Source: Auanema rhodensis
Lineage: Eukaryota > Nematoda > Chromadorea > Rhabditida > Rhabditidae
Direction of reading: 5' to 3'
Assembly: GCA_964057225.1 (NCBI GenBank)
Contig: OZ059895.1
Span: 22,888,688 to 22,952,687, forward strand
Length of the DNA: 64,000 bases
A model generated the notes under the pieces. It saw only the letters and a program-made list of their open reading frames with translations, was not told the DNA's origin and made no database searches. The translations under genes and the position numbers were made by a program. Positions 28,601-40,100 of this stretch are shown here, in pieces; position 1 is the stretch's first letter, and the number at the start of each line of letters is the position of its first letter.

Positions 28601-31600
28601 TCGAAAAAATTTTTGTCAAAATGTTTTTGGAAGCAATGTTGAGTGTACATGGAAACTCAACATACACTAATGCATCATTTTTCAAACGATCATAACTAAT
28701 TTTTGTATTAAGCGTTTCTCCATGTAGTATAGTGCATTCGATGCGGATTTTTAAGCTGCGTCGATCTGTGTTATCAGATTTGCGCTAGCTTAAAAATGCA
28801 CCGAGATATCAACTGATATATGTTCACACTTATATCCTCGATTTTCACCCTGAAGAATTAATTTTTTCGTTGAATAACAATGTCCATCGTCTTTGCCTTG
28901 AAAAAAGGAATCTAAAAACATCTACTTTTTGCTAAATTATTTCGAAATTTTTCGAAAAAATTTTTGTCAAAATGTTTTTGGAAGCAATGTTGAGTGTACA
29001 TGGAAACTCAACATACACTAATGCATCATTTTTCAAACGATCATAACTAATTTTTGTATTAAGCGTTTCTCCATGTAGTATAGTGCATTCGATGCGGATT
29101 TTTAAGCTGCGTCGATCTGTGTTATCAGATTTGCGCTAGCTTAAAAATGCACCGAGATATCAACTGATATAAGTTCACACTTATATCCTCGATTTTCACC
29201 CTGAAGAATTAATTTTTTCGTTGAATAACATTGTCCATCGTCTTTGCCTTGAAAAAAGGAATCTAAAAACATCTACTTTTTGCTAAATTATTTTGAAATT
29301 TTTCGAAAAAATTTTTGTCAAAATGTTTTTGGAAGCAATGTTGAGTGTACATGGAAACTCAACATACACTAATGCATCATTTTTCAAACGATCATAACTA
29401 ATTTTTGTATTAAGCGTTTCTCCATGTAGTATAGTGCATTCGATGCGGATTTTTAAGCTGCGTCGATCTGTGTTATCAGATTTGCGCTAGCTTAAAAATG
29501 CACCGAGATATCAACTGATATAAGTTCACACTTATATCCTCGATTTTCACCCTGAAGAATTAATTTTTTCGTTGAATAACAATGTCCATCGTCTTTGCCT
29601 TGAAAAAAGAAATCTAAAAACATCTACTTTTTGCTAAATTATTTTGAAATTTTTCGAAAAAATTTTTGTCAAAATGTTTTTGGAAGCAATGTTGAGTGTA
29701 CATGGAAACTCAACATACACTAATGCATCATTTTTCAAACGATCATAACTAATTTTTGTATTAAGCGTTTCTCCATGTAGTATAGTGCATTCGATGCGGA
29801 TTTTTAAGCTGCGTCGATCTGTGTTATCAGATTTGCGCTAGCTTAAAAATGCACCGAGATATCAACTGATATAAGTTCACACTTATATCCTCGATTTTCA
29901 CCCTGAAGAATTAATTTTTTCGTTGAATAACATTGTCCATCGTCTTTGCCTTGAAAAAAGGAATCTAAAAACATCTACTTTTTGCTAAATTATTTTGAAA
30001 TTTTTCGAAAAAATTTTTGTCAAAATGTTTTTGGAAGCAATGTTGAGTGTACATGGAAACTCAACATACACTAATGCATCATTTTTCAAACGATCATAAC
30101 TAATTTTTGTATTAAGCGTTTCTCCATGTAGTATAGTGCATTCGATGCGGATTTTTAAGCTGCGTCGATCTGTGTTATCAGATTTGCGCTAGCTTAAAAA
30201 TGCACCGAGATATCAACTGATATAAGTTCACACTTATATCCTCGATTTTCACCCTGAAGAATTAATTTTTTCGTTGAATAACAATGTCCATCGTCTTTGC
30301 CTTGAAAAAAGAAATCTAAAAACATCTACTTTTTGCTAAATTATTTTGAAATTTTTCGAAAAAATTTTTGTCAAAATGTTTTTGGAAGCAATGTTGAGTG
30401 TACATGGAAACTCAACATACACTAATGCATCATTTTTCAAACGATCATAACTAATTTTTGTATTAAGCGTTTCTCCATGTAGTATAGTGCATTCGATGCG
30501 GATTTTTAAGCTGCGTCGATCTGTGTTATCAGATTTGCGCTAGCTTAAAAATGCACCGAGATATCAACTGATATAAGTTCACACTTATATCCTCGATTTT
30601 CACCCTGAAGAATTAATTTTTTCGTTGAATAACAATGTCCATCGTCTTTGCCTTGAAAAAAGAAATCTAAAAACATCTACTTTTTGCTAAATTATTTTGA
30701 AATTTTTCGAAAAAATTTTTGTCAAAATGTTTTTGGAAGCAATGTTGAGTGTACATGGAAACTCAACATACACTAATGCATCATTTTTCAAACGATCATA
30801 ACTAATTTTTGTATTAAGCGTTTCTCCATGTAGTATAGTGCATTCGATGCGGATTTTTAAGCTGCGTCGATCTGTGTTATCAGATTTGCGCTAGCTTAAA
30901 AATGCACCGAGATATCAACTGATATAAGTTCACACTTATATCCTCGATTTTCACCCTGAAGAATTAATTTTTTCGTTGAATAACATTGTCCATCGTCTTT
31001 GCCTTGAAAAAAGGAATCTAAAAACATCTACTTTTTGCTAAATTATTTTGAAATTTTTCGAAAAAATTTTTGTCAAAATGTTTTTGGAAGCAATGTTGAG
31101 TGTACATGGAAACTCAACATACACTAATGCATCATTTTTCAAACGATCATAACTAATTTTTGTATTAAGCGTTTCTCCATGTAGTATAGTGCATTCGATG
31201 CGGATTTTTAAGCTGCGTCGATCTGTGTTATCAGATTTGCGCTAGCTTAAAAATGCACCGAGATATCAACTGATATAAGTTCACACTTATATCCTCGATT
31301 TTCACCCTGAAGAATTAATTTTTTCGTTGAATAACAATGTCCATCGTCTTTGCCTTGAAAAAAGAAATCTAAAAACATCTACTTTTTGCTAAATTATTTT
31401 GAAATTTTTCGAAAAAATTTTTGTCAAAATGTTTTTGGAAGCAATGTTGAGTGTACATGGAAACTCAACATACACTAATGCATCATTTTTCAAACGATCA
31501 TAACTAATTTTTGTATTAAGCGTTTCTCCATGTAGTATAGTGCATTCGATGCGGATTTTTAAGCTGCGTCGATCTGTGTTATCAGATTTGCGCTAGCTTA

Positions 31601-31941
31601 AAAATGCACCGAGATATCAACTGATATAAGTTCACACTTATATCCTCGATTTTCACCCTGAAGAATTAATTTTTTCGTTGAATAACATTGTCCATCGTCT
31701 TTGCCTTGAAAAAAGGAATCTAAAAACATCTACTTTTTGCTAAATTATTTTGAAATTTTTCGAAAAAATTTTTGTCAAAATGTTTTTGGAAGCAATGTTG
31801 AGTGTACATGGAAACTCAACATACACTAATGCATCATTTTTCAAACGATCATAACTAATTTTTGTATTAAGCGTTTCTCCATGTAGTATAGTGCATTCGA
31901 TGCGGATTTTTAAGCTGCGTCGATGTGTGTTATCAGATTTG
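25624..31941 (+). repeat. Block D: alternating dimeric organisation (18 units)
   Basis: Dimers of a 39T/98A/161C/290C unit followed by a 39A/98T/161T/290C unit occupy 27028-27729, 28081-28782 and 28783-29484. Farther right the partner changes: a 39A/98T/GGAATC unit alternates with a 39A/98A/GAAATC unit at 29134-29835, 29836-30537 and 30889-31590, with one extra copy of the second type at 30538. CCATG and GCGGAT are nearly fixed from 28081 on. Private changes include TTGAGGGTAC near 25833 and CGATGTGTG near 31921. Confidence 0.7.
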
Positions 31942-34900
31942 CGCTAGCTTAAAAATGCACCGAGATATCAACTGATATAAGTTCACACTTATATCCTCGA
32001 TTTTCACCCTGAAGAATTAATTTTTTCGTTGAATAACAATGTCCATCGTCTTTGCCTTGAAAAAAGAAATCTAAAAACATCTACTTTTTGCTAAATTATT
32101 TTGAAATTTTTCGAAAAAATTTTTGTCAATGTTTTTGGAAGCAATGTTGAGTGTACATGGAAACTCAACATACACTAATGCATCATTTTTCAAACGATCA
32201 TAACTAATTTTTGTATTAAGCGTTTCTCCATGTAGTATAGTGCATTCGATGCGGATTTTTAAGCTGCGTCGATCTGTGTTATCAGATTTGCGCTAGCTTA
32301 AAAATGCACCGAGATATCAACTGATATAAGTTCACACTTATATCCTCGATTTTCACCCTGAAGAATTAATTTTTTCGTTGAATAACATTGTCCATCGTCT
32401 TTGCCTTGAAAAAAGGAATCTAAAAACATCTACTTTTTGCTAAATTATTTTGAAATTTTTCGAAAAAATTTTTGTCAATGTTTTTGGAAGCAATGTTGAG
32501 TGTACATGGAAACTCAACATACACTAAACTCAACATACACTAATGCATCATTTTTCAAACGATCATAACTAATTTTTGTATTAAGCGTTTTTCCATGTAG
32601 TATAGTGCATTCGATGCGGATTTTTAAGCTGCGTCGATCTGTGTTATCAGATTTGCGCTAGCTTAAAAATGCACCGAGATATCAACTGATATAAGTTCAC
32701 ACTTATATCCTCGATTTTCACCCTGAAGAATTAATTTTTTCGTTGAATAACATTGTCCATCGTCTTTGCCTTGAAAAAAGGAATCTAAAAACATCTACTT
32801 TTTGCTAAATTATTTTGAAATTTTTCGAAAAAATTTTTGTCAAAATGTTTTTGGAAGCAATGTTGAGTGTACATGGAAACTCAACATACACTAATGCATC
32901 ATTTTTCAAACGATCATAACTAATTTTTGTATTAAGCGTTTCTCAATGTAGTATAGTGCATTCGATGCAGATTTTTAAGCTGCGTCGATCTGTGTTATCA
33001 GATTTGCGCTAGCTTAAAAATGCACCGAGATATCAACTGATATAAGTTCACACTTATATCCTCGATTTTCACCCTGAAGAATTAATTTTTTCGTTGAATA
33101 ACATTGTCCATCGTCTTTGCCTTGAAAAAAGGAATCTAAAAACATCTACTTTTTGCTAAATTATTTTGAAATTTTTCGAAAAAATTTTTGTCAAAATGTT
33201 TTTGGAAGCAATGTTGAGTGTACATGGAAACTCAACATACACTAATGCATCATTTTTCAAACGATCATAACTAATTTTTGTATTAAGCGTTTCTCCATGT
33301 AGTATAGTGCATTCGATGCGGATTTTTAAGCTGCGTCGATCTGTGTTATCAGATTTGCGCTAGCTTAAAAATGCACCGAGATATCAACTGATATAAGTTC
33401 ACACTTATATCCTCGATTTTCACCCTGAAGAATTAATTTTTTCGTTGAATAACATTGTCCATCGTCTTTGCCTTGAAAAAAGGAATCTAAAAACATCTAC
33501 TTTTTGCTAAATTATTTTGAAATTTTTCGAAAAAATTTTTGTCAAAATGTTTTTGGAAGCAATGTTGAGTGTACATGGAAACTCAACATACACTAATGCA
33601 TCATTTTTCAAACGATCATAACTAATTTTTGTATTAAGCGTTTCTCAATGTAGTATAGTGCATTCGATGCAGATTTTTAAGCTGCGTCGATCTGTGTTAT
33701 CAGATTTGCGCTAGCTTAAAAATGCACCGAGATATCAACTGATATAAGTTCACACTTATATCCTCGATTTTCACCCTGAAGAATTAATTTTTTCGTTGAA
33801 TAACATTGTCCATCGTCTTTGCCTTGAAAAAAGGAATCTAAAAACATCTACTTTTTGCTAAATTATTTTGAAATTTTTCGAAAAAATTTTTGTCAAAATG
33901 TTTTTGGAAGCAATGTTGAGTGTACATGGAAACTCAACATACACTAATGCATCATTTTTCAAACGATCATAACTAATTTTTGTATTAAGCGTTTCTCAAT
34001 GTAGTATAGTGCATTCGATGCAGATTTTTAAGCTGCGTCGATCTGTGTTATCAGATTTGCGCTAGCTTAAAAATGCACCGAGATATCAACTGATATAAGT
34101 TCACACTTATATCCTCGATTTTCACCCTGAAGAATTAATTTTTTCGTTGAATAACATTGTCCATCGTCTTTGCCTTGAAAAAAGGAATCTAAAAACATCT
34201 ACTTTTTGCTAAATTATTTTGAAATTTTTCGAAAAAATTTTTGTCAAAATGTTTTTGGAAGCAATGTTGAGTGTACATGGAAACTCAACATACACTAATG
34301 CATCATTTTTCAAACGATCATAACTAATTTTTGTATTAAGCGTTTCTCAATGTAGTATAGTGCATTCGATGCAGATTTTTAAGCTGCGTCGATCTGTGTT
34401 ATCAGATTTGCGCTAGCTTAAAAATGCACCGAGATATCAACTGATATAAGTTTACACTTATATCCTCGATTTTCACCCTGAAGAATTAATTTTTTCGTTG
34501 AATAACATTGTCCATCGTCTTTGCCTTGAAAAAAGGAATCTAAAAACATCTACTTTTTGCTAAATTATTTTGAAATTTTTCGAAAAAATTTTTGTCAATG
34601 TTTTTGGAAGCAATGTTGAGTGTACATGGAAACTCAACATACACTAATGCATCATTTTTCAAACGATCATAACTAATTTTTGTATTAAGCGTTTCTCAAT
34701 GTAGTATAGTGCATTCGATGCGGATTTTTAAGCTGCGTCGATCTGTGTTATCAGATTTGCGCTAGCTTAAAAATGCACCGAGATATCAACTGATATATGT
34801 TCACACTTATATCCTCGATTTTCACCCTGAAGAATTAATTTTTTCGTTGAATAACAATGTCCATCGTCTTTGCCTTGAAAAAAGGAATCTAAAAACATCT

Positions 34901-36975
34901 ACTTTTTGCTAAATTATTTCGAAATTTTTCGAAAAAATTTTTGTCAAAATGTTTTTGGAAGCAATGTTGAGTGTACATGGAAACTCAACATACACTAATG
35001 CATCATTTTTCAAACGATCATAACTAATTTTTGTATTAAGCGTTTCTCCATGTAGTATAGTGCATTCGATGCGGATTTTTAAGCTGCGTCGATCTGTGTT
35101 ATCAGATTTGCGCTAGCTTAAAAATGCACCGAGATATCAACTGATATATGTTCACACTTATATCCTCGATTTTCACCCTGAAGAATTAATTTTTTCGTTG
35201 AATAACAATGTCCATCGTCTTTGCCTTGAAAAAAGGAATCTAAAAACATCTACTTTTTGCTAAATTATTTCGAAATTTTTCGAAAAAATTTTTGTCAAAA
35301 TGTTTTTGGAAGCAATGTTGAGTGTACATGGAAACTCAACATACACTAATGCATCATTTTTCAAACGATCATAACTAATTTTTGTATTAAGCGTTTCTCC
35401 ATGTAGTATAGTGCATTCGATGCGGATTTTTAAGCTGCGTCGATCTGTGTTATCAGATTTGCGCTAGCTTAAAAATGCACCGAGATATCAACTGATATAA
35501 GTTCACACTTATATCCTCGATTTTCACCCTGAAGAATTAATTTTTTCGTTGAATAACATTGTCCATCGTCTTTGCCTTGAAAAAAGGAATCTAAAAACAT
35601 CTACTTTTTGCTAAATTATTTTGAAATTTTTCGAAAAAATTTTTGTCAAAATGTTTTTGGAAGCAATGTTGAGTGTACATGGAAACTCAACATACACTAA
35701 TGCATCATTTTTCAAACGATCATAACTAATTTTTGTATTAAGCGTTTCTCAATGTAGTATAGTGCATTCGATGCAGATTTTTAAGCTGCGTCGATCTGTG
35801 TTATCAGATTTGCGCTAGCTTAAAAATGCACCGAGATATCAACTGATATAAGTTCACACTTATATCCTCGATTTTCACCCTGAAGAATTAATTTTTTCGT
35901 TGAATAACATTGTCCATCGTCTTTGCCTTGAAAAAAGGAATCTAAAAACATCTACTTTTTGCTAAATTATTTTGAAATTTTTCGAAAAAATTTTTGTCAA
36001 AATGTTTTTGGAAGCAATGTTGAGTGTACATGGAAACTCAACATACACTAATGCATCATTTTTCAAACGATCATAACTAATTTTTGTATTAAGCGTTTCT
36101 CAATGTAGTATAGTGCATTCGATGCAGATTTTTAAGCTGCGTCGATCTGTGTTATCAGATTTGCGCTAGCTTAAAAATGCACCGAGATATCAACTGATAT
36201 AAGTTTACACTTATATCCTCGATTTTCACCCTGAAGAATTAATTTTTTCGTTGAATAACATTGTCCATCGTCTTTGCCTTGAAAAAAGGAATCTAAAAAC
36301 ATCTACTTTTTGCTAAATTATTTTGAAATTTTTCGAAAAAATTTTTGTCAATGTTTTTGGAAGCAATGTTGAGTGTACATGGAAACTCAACATACACTAA
36401 TGCATCATTTTTCAAACGATCATAACTAATTTTTGTATTAAGCGTTTCTCAATGTAGTATAGTGCATTCGATGCGGATTTTTAAGCTGCGTCGATCTGTG
36501 TTATCAGATTTGCGCTAGCTTAAAAATGCACCGAGATATCAACTGATATATGTTCACACTTATATCCTCGATTTTCACCCTGAAGAATTAATTTTTTCGT
36601 TGAATAACAATGTCCATCGTCTTTGCCTTGAAAAAAGGAATCTAAAAACATCTACTTTTTGCTAAATTATTTCGAAATTTTTCGAAAAAATTTTTGTCAA
36701 AATGTTTTTGGAAGCAATGTTGAGTGTACATGGAAACTCAACATACACTAATGCATCATTTTTCAAACGATCATAACTAATTTTTGTATTAAGCGTTTCT
36801 CCATGTAGTATAGTGCATTCGATGCGGATTTTTAAGCTGCGTCGATCTGTGTTATCAGATTTGCGCTAGCTTAAAAATGCACCGAGATATCAACTGATAT
36901 AAGTTCACACTTATATCCTCGATTTTCACCCTGAAGAATTAATTTTTTCGTTGAATTACAATGTCCATCGTCTTT
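31942..36975 (+). repeat. Block E: indel-bearing block next to the inversion
   Basis: This is the only part of the forward half with length changes. Units at 31942, 32291, 34411 and 36164 read GTCAATGTTT in place of GTCAAAATGTTT, a 2-bp deletion giving 349-bp units. The unit at 32291 also has a 16-bp tandem duplication. Units 34411 and 36164 additionally share GTTTACAC in place of GTTCACAC and are each followed by a 39T/98A/161C/290C unit. They lie 1753 bp apart, a five-monomer higher-order repeat less the 2 bp. The block ends at the orientation switch. Confidence 0.8.
32512..32543 (+). repeat. 16-bp tandem duplication within one monomer
   Basis: ACTCAACATACACTAA occurs twice in direct succession (32512-32527 and 32528-32543). 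With the 2-bp deletion in the same unit, the monomer is 365 bp long. This is the largest length variant in the window and was not seen in any other unit. It duplicates the right arm of the 206-237 dyad. Replication slippage is a sufficient explanation. Confidence 0.9.
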
Positions 36976-37128
36976 CAAACAAAAAGTAGATGTTTTTAGA
37001 TTCCTTTTTTCCAGGCAAAGACGATGGACAATGTTATTCAACGAAAAAATTAATTCTTCAGGGTGAAAATCGAGGATATAAGTGTGAACTTATATCAGTT
37101 GATATCTCGGTGCATTTTTAAGCTAGCG
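36864..37128. repeat. Central palindrome at the orientation switch
   Basis: The forward partial unit 36864-36975 and the inverted partial unit 37017-37128 are reverse complements at 110 of 112 positions. They flank a 41-base centre at 36976-37016. The left arm has GAATTACAATG where the right arm mirrors GAATAACATTG. The palindrome continues outward: 36513-36863 mirrors 37129-37479 with no difference that I can see, giving arms of about 463 bp. The next pair of units differs by a 2-bp indel and two substitutions, and the pair after that is of clearly different type. Long palindromes in satellite DNA can extrude as cruciforms and are fragile. Confidence 0.85.
36976..36979. other. Inversion breakpoint with short filler
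   Basis: Forward sequence ends at ...CATCGTCTTT (36975) and inverted sequence begins at CAAAAAGTAGATG (36980). The four bases CAAA between them fit neither flank. TTTCAAAC, which spans the breakpoint (36973-36980), also exists at monomer positions 249-256. The filler could therefore be a short template switch to that site through TTT microhomology before the strand reversal. Non-homologous joining with four untemplated bases is equally possible. Confidence 0.7.
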
Positions 37129-40100
37129 CAAATCTGATAACACAGATCGACGCAGCTTAAAAATCCGCATCGAATGCACTATACTACATGGAGAAACGCT
37201 TAATACAAAAATTAGTTATGATCGTTTGAAAAATGATGCATTAGTGTATGTTGAGTTTCCATGTACACTCAACATTGCTTCCAAAAACATTTTGACAAAA
37301 ATTTTTTCGAAAAATTTCGAAATAATTTAGCAAAAAGTAGATGTTTTTAGATTCCTTTTTTCAAGGCAAAGACGATGGACATTGTTATTCAACGAAAAAA
37401 TTAATTCTTCAGGGTGAAAATCGAGGATATAAGTGTGAACATATATCAGTTGATATCTCGGTGCATTTTTAAGCTAGCGCAAATCTGATAACACAGATCG
37501 ACGCAGCTTAAAAATCCGCATCGAATGCACTATACTACATTGAGAAACGCTTAATACAAAAATTAGTTATGATCGTTTGAAAAATGATGCATTAGTGTAT
37601 GTTGAGTTTCCATGTACACTCAACATTGCTTCCAAAAACATTTTGACAAAAATTTTTTCGAAAAATTTCAAAATAATTTAGCAAAAAGTAGATGTTTTTA
37701 GATTCCTTTTTTCAAAGCAAAGACGATGGACAATGTTATTCAACGAAAAAATTAATTCTTCAGGGTGAAAATCGAGGATATAAGTGTGAACTTATATCAG
37801 TTGATATCTCGGTGCATTTTTAAGCTAGCGCAAATCTGATAACACAGATCGACGCAGCTTAAAAATCCGCATCGAATGCACTATACTACATGGAGAAACG
37901 CTTAATACAAAAATTAGTTATGATCGTTTGAAAAATGATGCATTAGTGTATGTTGAGTTTCCATGTACACTCAACATTGCTTCCAAAAACATTTTGACAA
38001 AAATTTTTTCGAAAAATTTCGAAATAATTTAGCAAAAAGTAGATGTTTTTAGATTCCTTTTTTCAAGGCAAAGACGATGGACATTGTTATTCAACGAAAA
38101 AATTAATTCTTCAGGGTGAAAATCGAGGATATAAGTGTGAACATATATCAGTTGATATCTCGGTGCATTTTTAAGCTAGCGCAAATCTGATAACACAGAT
38201 CGACGCAGCTTAAAAATCCGCATCGAATGCACTATACTACATTGAGAAACGCTTAATACAAAAATTAGTTATGATCGTTTGAAAAATGATGCATTAGTGT
38301 ATGTTGAGTTTCCATGTACACTCAACATTGCTTCCAAAAACATTTTGACAAAAATTTTTTCGAAAAATTTCAAAATAATTTAGCAAAAAGTAGATGTTTT
38401 TAGATTCCTTTTTTCAAGGCAAAGACGATGGACATTGTTATTCAACGAAAAAATTAATTCTTCAGGGTGAAAATCGAGGATATAAGTGTGAACATATATC
38501 AGTTGATATCTCGGTGCATTTTTAAGCTAGCGCAAATCTGATAACACAGATCGACGCAGCTTAAAAATCCGCATCGAATGCACTATACTACATTGAGAAA
38601 CGCTTAATACAAAAATTAGTTATGATCGTTTGAAAAATGATGCATTAGTGTATGTTGAGTTTCCATGTACACTCAACATTGCTTCCAAAAACATTTTGAC
38701 AAAAATTTTTTCGAAAAATTTCAGAATAATTTAGCAAAAAGTAGATGTTTTTAGATTCCTTTTTTCAAGGCAAAGACGATGGACAATGTTATTCAACGAA
38801 AAAATTAATTCTTCAGGGTGAAAATCGAGGATATAAGTGTGAACTTAAATCAGTTGATATCTCGGTGCATTTTTAAGCTAGCGCAAATCTGATAACACAG
38901 ATCGATGCAGCTTAAAAATCCGCATCGAATGCACTATACTACATTGAGAAACGCTTTATAGAAAAATTAGTTATGATCGTTTGAAAAATGATGCATTAGT
39001 GTATGTTGAGTTTCCATGTACACTCAACATTGCTTCCAAAAACATTTTGACAAAAATTTTTTCGAAAAATTTCGAAATAATTTAGCAAAAAGTAGATGTT
39101 TTTAGATTCCTTTTTTCAAGGCAAAGACGATGGACATTGTTATTCAACGAAAAAATTAATTCTTCAGGGTGAAAATCGAGGATATAAGTGTGAACATATA
39201 TCAGTTGATATCTCGGTGCATTTTTAAGCTAGCGCAAATCTGATAACACAGATCGACGCAGCTTAAAAATCCGCATCGAATGCACTATACTACATTGAGA
39301 AACGCTTAATACAAAAATTAGTTATGATCGTTTGAAAAATGATGCATTAGTGTATGTTGAGTTTCCATGTACACTCAACATTGCTTCCAAAAACATTTTG
39401 ACAAAAATTTTTTCGAAAAATTTCAAAATAATTTAGCAAAAAGTAGATGTTTTTAGATTCCTTTTTTCAAGGCAAAGACGATGGACATTGTTATTCAACG
39501 AAAAAATTAATTCTTCAGGGTGAAAATCGAGGATATAAGTGTGAACATATATCAGTTGATATCTCGGTGCATTTTTAAGCTAGCGCAAATCTGATAACAC
39601 AGATCGACGCAGCTTAAAAATCCGCATCGAATGCACTATACTACATTGAGAAACGCTTAATACAAAAATTAGTTGTGATCGTTTGAAAAATGATGCATTA
39701 GTGTATGTTGAGTTTCCATGTACACTCAACATTGCTTCCAAAAACATTTTGACAAAAATTTTTTCGAAAAATTTCAGAATAATTTAGCAAAAAGTAGATG
39801 TTTTTAGATTCCTTTTTTCAAGGCAAAGACGATGGACAATGTTATTCAACGAAAAAAATTAATTCTTCAGGGTGAAAATCGAGGATATAAGTGTGAACTT
39901 ATATCAGTTGATATCTCGGTGCATTTTTAAGCTAGCGCAAATCTGATAACACAGATCGATGCAGCTTAAAAATCCGCATCGAATGCACTATACTACATTG
40001 AGAAACGCTTAATACAAAAATTAGTTATGATCGTTTGAAAAATGATGCATTAGTGTATGTTGAGTTTCCATGTACACTCAACATTGCTTCCAAAAACATT

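Larger units (their letters stand above)
1..36975 (+). repeat. Satellite array, forward-oriented half (351-bp monomer)
   Basis: This is an uninterrupted head-to-tail tandem array. Taking CGCTAGCTTAAAAATGC as the arbitrary monomer start, units begin at 1, 352, 703, 1054 and so on every 351 bp to 31942, then at 32291, 32656, 33007, 33358, 33709, 34060, 34411, 34760, 35111, 35462, 35813, 36164, 36513 and 36864. The last is cut after 112 bp by the inversion. There are 105 complete units. Adjacent units differ by only a few substitutions in 351 bp, mostly at a limited set of recurring sites. No gene, transposon or unique sequence interrupts the array. Tandem arrays of this kind are typical of eukaryotic centromeric or pericentromeric heterochromatin; the exact chromosomal role is not visible here. 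Confidence 0.98.

Noticed and set aside
36864-37128. Terminal inverted repeats of a mobile element at the orientation switch
   Set aside because: The inverted sequence on both sides is ordinary satellite monomer that continues for tens of kilobases. Nothing non-satellite lies between the arms except four filler bases.
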